64,000 bases of DNA from Syncephalis plumigaleata (taxonomy: Eukaryota; Zoopagomycota; Zoopagomycetes; Zoopagales; Piptocephalidaceae): assembly GCA_025201365.1 (NCBI GenBank), contig JAIXMF010000024.1, forward strand, positions 62,001 to 126,000. Reading direction: 5' to 3'. A program made the position numbers and the translations under genes. The number at the start of each line of letters is the position of its first letter. The first letter of the stretch is position 1. Below, one piece after another: positions 1 through 9,621 of this stretch. The notes beneath the pieces are model-generated. The model ran no database searches. It had not been told where the DNA came from and saw only the letters and a program-made list of their open reading frames with translations.

Positions 1-1142
1 GATGAAAGCGATGATAATACCATGGCTAATGGACATGGCAATGACGATGACGATGACGAGGATGACGAGGATGTCATTCGAGCAATGAAGTTAAGGGCAC
101 GAGAGGAGCGAAAACAAAAGCGAATGCAGAAGCAGAATCCACTACTCATGAAGGTTAATGACGATGACGAAGGGGAGCAAGTGTCGCTAAGTCAACGTAC
201 AAAAGATTGGTTCGGTCAGGATCTCTTTGCTGGCATTAGTGACAGTGAGGATGAGAAGGCTACAGCGAAATCAACCAGTAAAACTAAGGAAACATCACGC
301 AAACGTAAATCGGAACAAATGGAGACATCTGATGCTAGCGACAATAGCGATGATGATAGTGACATTGAAGTAGTGGCACGCGAGCAAGACACCACCGATG
401 AAGATAGCGACAGCGATGAAACGAAATACGATCAAAATGACACTACACTAATTACCGCTGAGGCTATGACGATGGCGCAGCAACTTGTTAATCGACAAAA
501 GTCACGAGCCAGCCTAGTGGATGATGGTTTCAATAAGCGTACGTTCAATGATGATACAGGCTTACCATCATGGTTCCTCGATGACGAACAACGTCATAAC
601 AAACTAAAACTGCCGGTGACCAAGGAGGCAGTACGTGCCATTCGAGAACGACTCAAGCTGTTGAACGCGCGTCCTATCAAGAAGATTGCCGAGGCTAAGG
701 CGCGTAAAAAGATGCGGGTAAGTATGGCGTAGCTAGTATGTGATGATGATTATAGAATGTCAATATAACCTATGAAATGTAATATTAGGCGGTGGCTAAG
801 GCACAGAAGATAGCCAAGAAGGCGAATAACATCGCCGAGAACGAGGATATGACCGAGGCTGAGAAGGCATCGACCATTGCCAAGTTGGCCGCGAAACAAG
901 CCAACAAGAAACCAAAGAAAGACATTAAACTTGTCGTGGCACGTGGATCAAATCGAGGTCTCAAAGGCCGTCCTAAAGGCGTTAAAGGACGATATAAGGT
1001 AAATAGAATACGCGATACATGTTATCCATGTTACTAATACGCATCATCATCATCAATTTAGATGGTGGATCCACGAATGCGAAAAGAACTACGAGCACAG
1101 AAACGTATTGATAAGAAGCTTAAACCGAAGCGTCGTAAATGA
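1..1142 (+). CDS. SPB1: SPB1/FTSJ3-type rRNA 2'-O-methyltransferase, C-terminal part (5' partial)
   Basis: The frame is open from the first base, so the methyltransferase domain lies upstream of the window. Visible exons are 1-717, 789-998 and 1062-1142. They give an acidic linker and then the Spb1 C-terminal domain, with [31 protein letters not shown] and [19 protein letters not shown]. The last exons encode [20 protein letters not shown] and a basic tail ending PKRRK. Family knowledge: Spb1 methylates 25S rRNA and acts in nucleolar pre-60S assembly; the C-terminal domain binds pre-ribosomes. Introns of 71 and 63 nt fit in phase. No frame break is seen. The acidic plus KKR-rich composition fits a nucleolar protein. 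Confidence 0.93.
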
Positions 1143-1550
1143 GAAGAGACTAGCATACATTATTGATAGTATTAGGCTTTTTAATTATCATATAATCCAA
1201 GAAATAAATGCTTATTTAATTACAATAATGCTTGTAGAATGTATGCTGCATTTACAATTCATTTAATACAGAAAATAACGAATAAAATACGCGTGTTTTT
1301 TGAGGAGAGAGGAAAAGTGTGCATCTATGGTTTAATGGAATGACACGCATTTCCCTATTTTTCCTCCTCTTCCCTTCTTCCCTTCTTTGCTTTCGCCTTG
1401 CTTCTCTTTTCGCATTTGTTATTATTCATTTGTCATTTTCTCCTTTTGACATTTGATATATTCGTTATACGTAATAGTTCTCGTGTTTGATTTGAATGTA
1501 CTTGCAGTAATCTGTGCTTAACGTCTTTATTCGCAAGACTTGCGCGAAAT
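1143..1550. other. Intergenic region between SPB1 and CDC6
   Basis: About 400 bp. The first half is A+T-rich and contains AATAAA-like signals suited to SPB1 3' end formation. The second half has a pyrimidine-rich tract (about 1350-1450), presumably the CDC6 leader. No ORF or RNA gene was recognised. Confidence 0.5.
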
Positions 1551-3505
1551 ATGCCACCTGTAGAAACGACAACCGCGCTACGACTGACACGTCAACGCGC
1601 GAAATCTATTTCGCAGAAACCGTCGGCGTTAACTCCACTTGGTGTACGTTCGACTAATCGACTTAATCAAGGCAATATTACGAGCATCTTGGATAAAGCT
1701 AGAACGAATACTCCGCTTAAATTATGTCTGACACGTCGTCGACAGACCAGTGGTAGCAATAAGGAGAATGCATCCACCGCTGCGGTACATGTTGAAGTAG
1801 TCAGTGGAAAAGCGAATAAAGAAAATGTCAAGGAAACGAAGCTAAAGGAAGAGCTGAAGATGGTCGCTAAACAGGTTAAGGATGAAGCTGGTAAGCTTGT
1901 AATAAATAAGAAGAATGGATTCACGAATAGTTGCGCTAATTGATTGACACTGGTATAGTTACAGATAAACGATCCACCGTGCCAGCAAGTCCATTTTATG
2001 CTGCCAAGCAAGCATTGACACGATCTATAGCGGCCACTAAAGTGATTGGTCGAACCGATGAACGTCATAAGATTGAGACATTCTGGCGTACGCATGTTCT
2101 CGCTCATCAACCAGGTGCACTTTACATTTCCGGACAGCCGGGCACTGGTAAAACGGCTCTTCTAACAGAGATCATGAATCAAATGGAGAAGGAAACGACA
2201 AAGACAAAACAGCCGACTCGTAAGGTCTATTTGAATTGCATGAGTCTAGTGGATCCAAAAGATGTTTACCGACGATTGCTTGAGGAGTTGCCAGCTGCAT
2301 GTGTTAACGGTATCAATCTGGATGATCCCGTTCAAGCAATGCGTCAAATTATACTTGGAGAACGACGTAAAACGTTAATGTAAGCATGCCAGTGACATCG
2401 TAGACCATACACACACACATATATATATGTACTAACAACTATTACCTATGCAGTGTAATTATTTTGGACGAGATCGATCATCTACTAACCAAGGATCAAA
2501 GCGTACTCTATCGATTGTTCGAATGGGCCGCCCAGCCAAGTGCTCGTCTAGTACTAATAGGCATTGCGAATGCATTGGACCTTACGGAAAGATTCCTGCC
2601 TTTATTATGCGCTAAGAATTGTAAGTTTGCCATTTGGTATAGTCGTAGTGATCAGCGTTTATACTAATACGAATGACTAGGTGAACCGGAACTATTGAAC
2701 TTTAATCCATATACAGTCAATGACATTATCGGTATCCTGAATGAACGTCTCCAAGAAGCCACCACTGCCAATGGTAAAAATGCTACAGAAGAAACAGCAC
2801 TTTCAATCCAGCGTACGGCAATCGAGTTGTGTGCACGTAAGGTAGCATCAGCCACTGGCGATCTACGCAAGGCCATGGATGTTTTTAGACAAGCTATCGA
2901 ATTGGCAGAGCAAGACTATATGACCAAGAAGCGTGCCGCATCATCCAATAGTAATCCACTAAAACCAATTATGCACCACAGCCTAGTGTGGCAACTCTTC
3001 ATCGACCGCACCATTACGTCCATCAGTAACGGTGGCACATGTACTCAAAGTGCTATCTGGTGTATTTGGTTCTGCTTCTGTTCAGGTCATACGTAATATT
3101 GGATTTCAGCAGAAACTCGTGTTGGGCGCATTCCTACGTCTCACGGAAGTACATCGTCGTCGCGATGCCACCGTTGGACAGGTAAGCATAGATAGATGCA
3201 GTGCATTTGGCATAGAATTCCTACTAACACTGGTGATGTGCTCGTTCAAGCTATTCGACGTCTACCTCTCGTTGTGTCAGTCGCAGAAAACGATTACACC
3301 GGTGACCCGATCCGAATTTCATGATCTACTCGGCATGCTCGAGGCCTCTAATGGTTTGATAACATTTGGCAAGCGTCGCATGCAAGAGGAACAAAGCCAA
3401 CGCATTCAGCTCAACGCGCAACCCGATGACATTCGACTAGCATTCCGTAGTGAAACGCTTTTACAACAAATGTTGGAGAATATGGTAGTACGCCAGTTGA
3501 TCTAA
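1551..3505 (+). CDS. CDC6: Cdc6/Cdc18 replication-licensing AAA+ ATPase
   Basis: Exons 1551-1890, 1959-2379, 2454-2620, 2681-2950, 3027-3181 and 3251-3505. The N-terminus is basic and unstructured. The AAA+ domain follows: Walker A GQPGTGKT (nt 2132-2155), Walker B ILDEIDHL at the start of exon 3, sensor-1 region VLIGIANALDLTERFLP, then NFNPYTVNDIIGILNERL and a sensor-2 type GDLRKAMDVFRQAIELAE. The C-terminus is a winged helix (IGFQQKLVLGAFLRL ... LGMLEASNGLITFGKR). Family role: loads MCM2-7 on ORC-bound origins in the nucleus. Cdc6 is preferred over Orc1 because there is no BAH domain and the protein is short. The join 2950/3027 is uncertain: it restores frame and yields ITVAHVLKVL, but the skipped 76 nt also look partly coding. 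The first 113 residues are a plausible site for CDK-regulated degradation (inference). Confidence 0.9.
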
Positions 3506-4230
3506 TAACCATGCGTGTATAGTTAGTCGCGCGATAACAAGATACTTGTTTTTTGTTGTTTTATTTTATGTCTGAATATATGAATGTGCTTGTGCTTGTG
3601 CTTGTGCTTGTGCTCGAATAAAAGCACGGTAAAAGATGACGATTTTTTATATTTACTTGCGTGGTATATTAGTAATAGTAAAGCTCTTATTAGAAAATAT
3701 TCCTATGTTTATTCAATGGATTGATCTTCCTAACGAGTATAGCCCTTATTTCATTATTCTATGTATTCTTTTTTCGTTAGTTAGTGAATCTATTCGATTA
3801 TCATATAATCATCCATATTTGGACAAGTATTCTTAGTTAATATCATGCAACGCCTATAATGCCATTACCCCTTTCACTGACTTATTGTCACCTTGTATAC
3901 CTGCAATAGCAAGCATTGCAAATGCCCTGTTATCTGCACTTCTTTGTTAATATCAAGTATTATGGTCACCCCGTTATCTGCATTTCTTTGTCAAGAACAA
4001 TCATTTAATTACGGGAATTTCAATTGGATCCCTTGCTTTTCTCTCTGCAGCATTGATGGATACGAACTATTTTTATTCACATCTGTGTGCTTGCCAACCC
4101 GATGACATCGATGCGTAACCACGATTACGTATCTATTAAATAAGGCCTCTCGTTGCTATCATGGAAAGAAATAAAAATTCAACATCCTGTTCATCGTAGT
4201 ACGCTGCTATTCAACTTAATTGCTATCAAT
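3506..4230. other. Intergenic region with (TGTGCT)5 repeat
   Basis: A perfect five-unit TGTGCT repeat lies at 3585-3614, followed at once by AATAAA, so it sits in the CDC6 3' UTR. The rest is A+T-rich and contains only short frames without family resemblance. The region before 4231 should hold the promoter of the acyl-CoA ligase gene. Confidence 0.5.
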
Positions 4231-6054
4231 ATGTTCTATCTATCGCAATATCCGCCGCTTACAATTCCCAACCATGATGTCTATCATCATCTATTCGAGT
4301 CGGGACACTATGAGGGAAACGTCGATGCAACCATATTTATTGATGGCACAGATCATCGACGAATGACCGTGGCCGAATTGCATCGGAATAGCAAACGTCT
4401 AGCCAATGCATTGCGCACAAGACATCAAGCAAAACCGGGTCAGGTAGCGGCTATCTATTCGATTAATGATGTAAGTAGACGAGTAGTGCAATGGAGCTAG
4501 ACTGCTAATGGGTCATGATTAGTTGGACTACCCAATCATGGTGTTTGGTGCGTTGGCCGCTGGACTCACCGTTACCACGGCCAGCTCCTATTATACAGTC
4601 GATGAACTGGTGCATCAACTGCGCGACTCCAAGGCGAGTATTCTCTTCGTCGACCATAGTCTGGTTATTCCCGGCAGGAAAGCCGCGGCTCTAGTTGGCA
4701 TCGCACCCGAGAATGTCATCGTGTCAGGCATTCATGATGGTCATTCGCCCGATCTGCTATTCCAAGGAAATCCCTCGGTACGTCGATTGATTCAGGAGCA
4801 CGAGGAAATGGACGCGGTTAGAGTGCCCGACAACGAGCTAAATGATACTGTCGCCTTTATTTGCTACTCTTCCGGCACTACCGGTGAGTGGATCATATCG
4901 ATTGATGCGTGTCTCATCTAACAAGCTAGCAATTACACAGGAAAGCCAAAAGGTGTCATGCTTACCCATAGAAATTTGGTGGCAAATCTATTACAATACA
5001 CAGCGTTAGAATGCGAGGCATGGAACAGGGATGCCCAGCAGGATACCTATATTCTATTCCTACCATTTTACCACATGTACGCACTAGGTCCTCTTATGTT
5101 TACGACGATTACACGACGATCCTGCGGAATAATCATACCGCGCTTTACATTAGATAAATTCCTGGAGCTTACGCAAAAGTACAAGACGAATATGGCATAT
5201 CTGGTGCCACCTGTTTGTCTAGCTCTGTCGAAGGATCCACTTGTAGCCAAGTACGATGTATCATCGTTGAAATCAATCTTTTGTGCCGCTGCGCCACTTG
5301 GACCTGAATTGGCCAATTTACTGAAAAATTGCTTAAATGTCGTAGTACGCGAGGGATATGGCATGACCGAGGTCTCTCCTCTTTCTCATATTATTCCTTA
5401 TAGCCGACAGCTTAGCAGTAGCATTGGATTGCTTTTGCCTAATATGATTGCAAAAATAGTTGATCAAGATGGAAATAGTAAGGTGCTGCTGCCAATGAAT
5501 GACTCGTCTACTAACTATTGCCATTGTCATTTAGCATTACCGCTCGGTGAGAAAGGCGAACTTTGTCTCTACGGTCCAAATATTATGAAGGGATACTTGA
5601 ATCGACCGGATGCCACCGCTGCCTGTATCGATAAAGACGGGTTTTTACATACCGGCGACGTAGTATACGCCAACGAGGAAGGATACTTTTTCATTGTTGA
5701 CCGTGTCAAGGAATTCATCAAGTATAATGCATTCCAAGTGGCACCCGCTGAAGTTGAAGAAATCTGCAAACACACCAAGCAGTTGCCGATGCTTGTGTTG
5801 TCGGCTATTATTGCTCAGAACGAGCCACGGAACTACCCATGGCTTATGTCTCGCTTAAACCGGATTATGTCAATAAAGTGACAGCGGAAGAACTAGTAGC
5901 CTATGCGGCATCCCGCACAGCATCCTATAAAAAGCTACGAGGCGGTGTTGAGTTTGTACCGGATATACCACGTTCACCATCTGGCAAACTTCTTCGTCGA
6001 ATCATGCGCGAGCAAGCAAAGGAACGTAACAAATCATTTCGACCAAGCTTATAA
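4231..6054 (+). CDS. 4-coumarate-CoA ligase-like acyl-CoA synthetase (AMP-binding)
   Basis: Exons 4231-4470, 4523-4883, 4941-5477 and 5535-6054. The start at 4231 gives MFYLSQYPPLTIPNHDVYHH, the usual N-terminus of 4CL/firefly-luciferase-type ligases. Signature motifs in order: YSSGTTGKPKGVMLTHRNL (P-loop, spliced over an intron), GYGMTEVSP, DGFLHTGDVVY, VDRVKEFIKYNAFQVAPAE and the lysine region SPSGKLLRRIMRE. The third intron (5478-5534) has no stop and a length divisible by three, so it could be missed; removing it restores DGNTLPLGEKGEL. Role: ATP-dependent CoA thioesterification of an aromatic or fatty acid; the substrate cannot be told. The C-terminus ends PSL, not a clear peroxisomal signal. 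Near 5781 the frame shifts by one base: conserved coding (VADACVVGYY ... ELPMAYV) continues in another frame, consistent with one missing base. Confidence 0.9.
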
Positions 6055-6621
6055 ATGTCAGTGAATAAAGCATATCAATCGTACTAATATTACTTATAAT
6101 GATCTAATTGTTAATGTGAAAACAAATGTATGCTTAATAAGAGTTCCCATCTGATACGGTATGTATTGCTAAAAATATGTTGTACTAATGTTTGCTAACT
6201 CGTAGGATGCAGACTAATTTAACTAAACATGTTTATTGCGATAAATTTAGCCATGTCTGTGTTGTATATGTTTGTGACATTTAATTCTCGAGCGGTAATA
6301 ACATTCAAAGAGCACCATATCCCTCTTCTCTACAATCTAGGAGTAGCGTTTTAGCAATTGTAACATGGTCTTGACACTGTTTCTGTAACTTCTACCTGAA
6401 TGATAATCTGGTTTACACTTGCCTGAAATACGCATTTAACCTCGTCCCCCACACACTAATAAAACAGAAACAAAACGCTGTTTTATCCCGTATAGTGCAC
6501 TCTTGCAATGCGTATATTAACAGACAGGCATTATCATCAAGCGTGCTCTTGCACTCTCTTGCACACCACACTCACTCGCACACGCACACATACCTATGTC
6601 ATTCTGCATTATATTTCCAGC
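6055..6621. other. Intergenic region
   Basis: About 570 bp with AATAAA at 6064 just after the ligase gene, A+T-rich spacer, then CA-rich leader (CACTCGCACACGCACAC, about 6570-6590) before the next start. No RNA gene or repeat recognised. Confidence 0.5.
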
Positions 6622-8510
6622 ATGTTGCCATCCAATTTTTGTCATTCTTTGAGCATTTTAACTATCCTGATCCTTGCATTCATCAATTTAACAGTGGCCA
6701 GCGTCACGTTCACGTATGGTAGTGGTGGCAACGACACCTATCCGACATCCGACTATTTTCTTAACCAAGAGGAGTATTATAACTATGAGGGCATTGCCGT
6801 TTCTTGGAAATTCAAAAAGTCCAACCCAAATAATCATTGTATCACCCAGTCTGTTAATGCAACCCAACCAAATATCGCTAAAGCCGTTAGAAGTGCGAAA
6901 AGATACAAGAACTTTGCTTTAATCATGCGTTATAATGATTTCGCTCTGGCGGGATGTAAGAAGAAAGGAGAGGTAAGTGGTTGTTTGGAATTCACTAGTA
7001 AAAGATCGACTTGCTCATAATATTTCAGATTAGATCGACACTTAAGGAATTATCGGAGGAGCTAGTTAAAGTTGGATTTCCACGAGTCAACCTCTTGCTA
7101 CTATTGATCGAGCAGAACGATGAAAGCGAGATGGTGCGAAGTGATCTTACAAAGATCAAAAAAAGATTGTTGGATAAATTAAATAAGCGCACCTCGATAA
7201 AAGTGTCAATCGTCAATGCTTACAACACCGTGTTACATGATGAGTTTGACCACATTAATAACTATGTCGTTCATTTCGTTGCCGAACAGGGTAATATAAC
7301 AAGCTAGGGCTTAAACGACAAAGGATACTGACGTAAATACGTGTTTGTTTATTTATTTATTTGTAGAGGCAGGCCCATGGAATGGCGTATTCCTATCCAC
7401 CGCTTATCGTGCCTACAAATGGACTTTGTTTAGCTTGGTAATGTCAGAATATCCGTATACTTGCACACTTGCACACTTGCAATGCTAACTAGTCCTTTTA
7501 GATCTTGATTACACTGGTATACACTTTTGTACGACTAGTAATGCTTATAGCAATGAAAGTGTTCAAATTCGACTTTCTCGTACTTTCGTATCTTGCTACC
7601 ATCGTATACTCGGTTTGTAAGTTTACATAGTGATACGACATTATCAACTCAAGAAGTGCTAACTCAATGCTAGGCTTTCTCACCTATTTATGCGATTGGC
7701 ATTCGATATTCCCATTTGCATGGTATCATCACATTTATAGTCTACTGTCGTCCATTCCCCTTGACCTGATACTCTGGCATTGGTGAGTATTTGTTATAAC
7801 TTTGCATAATGGCAATGTGAGATCACTTACACGTTACCATAGGACGATTATCGGTAAAGGATTGGTGGCACATCGAGCTGTCATGTTCTTCCGTGGCATT
7901 ATACTAATGGATTTGATTCCCAATCTCGTGACGTGTATGGTCCATGGCCTGAGCCATATTTTCAAGTTTTCCAACATCTTGGAGAAGAGTACATTGTACG
8001 GTAATTTTGTTATTATACTACTACTTTCTATGACCGTTATCGATTTTATTATTTTCGGTGGATTTAGTAAGTAGCAAGCGTGGTTAAACAACGACTACGA
8101 ACGAACGATACTGACAATTGTTCACTAGCTATTTGGTTCGGGTGGAATGCGTATAAATTGCGAAAGCATCCCAGTGGTTATTCGCGATTCCTTAAGGTAA
8201 TGATAATGATAACACAAACACAATGCTATATGCGATCTTCTTTCTTTAACGCTAATACTATTGCTGTTGTTGTTGTTGATTAGTTGACCTATTTCACCGG
8301 TCTAGCATTCTCCACCTATTTCTTTTTATTGTCTGGACGACACTCTTATTTAAATACTATTATCTGTTAACGGCCATACAGACGGCGATTGTTAGTATCG
8401 CAACAGACACCATCTACTTGGTTCGTGCGCTTATTTTCCTATCTGTCCTCGGTCTACGCTGGCCACAATCCCAGAAAGACAGCACCAGTAGAAAAGGATT
8501 TAGTGCATAA
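6622..8510 (+). CDS. Putative secretory-pathway seven-transmembrane protein, unknown family
   Basis: Exons 6622-6972, 7029-7290, 7367-7437, 7502-7616, 7674-7782, 7843-8066, 8129-8196 and 8284-8510. The start at 6622 gives a signal peptide (MLPSNFCHSLSILTILILAF, cleavage near TVAS). A lumenal or extracellular domain of about 200 residues follows, with N-glycosylation sequons (NDT, NAT) and a stretch FALIMRYNDFALAGCKKKG that faintly resembles a protease-associated domain. Then seven hydrophobic helices, for example LILITLVYTFVRLVMLIAM, LLLSMTVIDFIIFGGF and TIYLVRALIFLSVLGL, and a short Ser/Lys tail. The plan (signal peptide, ectodomain, 7TM) is shared by GOST/GPR107-like and receptor-like proteins, but I do not recognise the family. 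In the last exon, in a T run near 8330, the frame changes as if one base were missing; without that the protein loses the last helix. Confidence 0.65.
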
Positions 8511-8782
8511 ACAGCAATAGCACATACACACGCACATATATATAGCATCATTGTACGAATACAAAATAATATAAAGTATACAAGCATCAGCATTGTAATA
8601 TTAGCATCAGCATTGAAAATCATCATCATCAACAGCAATAAACAAACAAATTATAGCAGTAAATACAACTAGTCATTTTATGCTTATATCATGAATTGAT
8701 AATTATTTACTTTATGCTTTACTCAATTGCTAACAACTATGGATGCTTAGTGTTGAATCCGCGTGCTGTGAAAGTAACAATA

Positions 8783-8808
8783 CAGGCTTTTTCCATCCAA
8801 TTTGCGCA
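8783..8808 (+). repeat. Left terminal inverted repeat of element A
   Basis: Begins CAGGCTTTTTCCATCC and is preceded by TA (8781-8782). It is the reverse complement of 9304-9329 except for two bases at positions 4-5. Confidence 0.8.
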
Positions 8809-8927
8809 GTTAGCCTTCTGATTTATGAATAAATGATAGTTATAATAACACTTACAATTACCCTGTATTTTGGGGTGTAGATAGCGATAACTATCACGGA
8901 TGAATTGTTTTTTGTTGTTTGGTTCCC

Positions 8928-9062
8928 TCTTGGTCTTGCTCATCATTGCTTGAACGTTTAGAAGGAACGGCACCTCGATGGAATTGTGTTGGAAACCCTT
9001 GTCCTCACGAACACTGGAATAATCTGAATAAAATTCAGACATGCAGCCATATCCCGATTCCA
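8928..9062 (-). pseudogene. TnpB/Fanzor-like C-terminal remnant in element A
   Basis: On the minus strand, just inside 9062, the frame reads WNRDMAACLNFIQII, identical in these residues to the remnant in element B. An R-D-x-A-A-x-N block of this sort is the third RuvC motif of TnpB/Fanzor nucleases. After that the two copies diverge at the protein level and frames disagree, though DNA identity continues to the end of the element. The upstream zinc-ribbon and earlier RuvC motifs are absent. A broken fragment; no function is claimed. Confidence 0.5.
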
Positions 9063-9303
9063 TAACGATAATCAATAGCTACTTGTAAGTACATGACATG
9101 GCAATATCCAACTATACTAGTATACTTGTATCATCTACCTTATAGAATTGATGATGATAGTTATCGCTATCAATAAATGATCCATTACTAATACTGAATT
9201 GTTATTATTATCATGCTATAGCAATTGTCATTTCTATGGTGATAATGGTGTTAACAATTGTGTGAATCTATTTATTAATAAACAGCAAATGTTAAAGGAT
9301 AAA

Positions 9304-9329
9304 TGCGCAAATTGGATGGAAAAACACTG
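9304..9329 (-). repeat. Right terminal inverted repeat of element A
   Basis: Ends GGATGGAAAAACACTG and is followed by TA (9330-9331). Pairs with 8783-8808. Confidence 0.8.
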
Positions 9330-9333
9330 TATT

Positions 9334-9621
9334 TAAAAGTGTAACTGAATCAATTCGATTTGAATTGTGAAAATCCTGGCGTGATTGGTACAGTTGTAAT
9401 TGATGGTGAGGAACAAACTAAACTTCAATCATTCCTATAGGATTTTCACTCAGACTTTGATCGCGCTTTTGCTCCCTCCTTTGTTGAATCTATTGTAACG
9501 TAGAATCATCCGGAGGCATCTCCTGTCTAATTACTAGCCGCAACTATAGTCACCAGACGAGTAGTAAGTGAGCGATAATAAGTAGCATCGAGTATCATTG
9601 TAACGTGATTGGCGATAGATC
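9334..9621. promoter_or_regulatory. Probable promoter and leader of the SWI3-like gene
   Basis: The stretch between element A and the ATG at 9622. It has no ORF of note. Element A ends only about 290 bp before the start codon, so the insertion lies in or next to the promoter. No specific factor site is recognised. Confidence 0.35.

Larger units (their letters stand above)
8783..9329. mobile_element. Short non-autonomous inverted-repeat element (element A) with TA target site
   Basis: Seen directly: 26-bp terminal inverted repeats (8783-8808 and 9304-9329, 24 of 26 matching) that begin CAG and end CTG, flanked on both sides by TA. This is the layout of Tc1/mariner-superfamily elements. The left 280 bp align with the left end of the element at 20104-22761 and carry, on the minus strand, a TnpB/Fanzor-like C-terminal remnant. 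A 26-bp box at 9270-9295 matches 22709-22734 at 25 of 26 positions. At 547 bp it has no transposase and looks like an internally deleted, MITE-like derivative. Confidence 0.72.

Noticed and set aside
5740-5782. GTGGCA...GCAG as an intron to explain the ligase frame change
   Set aside because: It would remove the conserved QVAPAEVEEI motif of the enzyme; a missing base explains both flanking motifs better.
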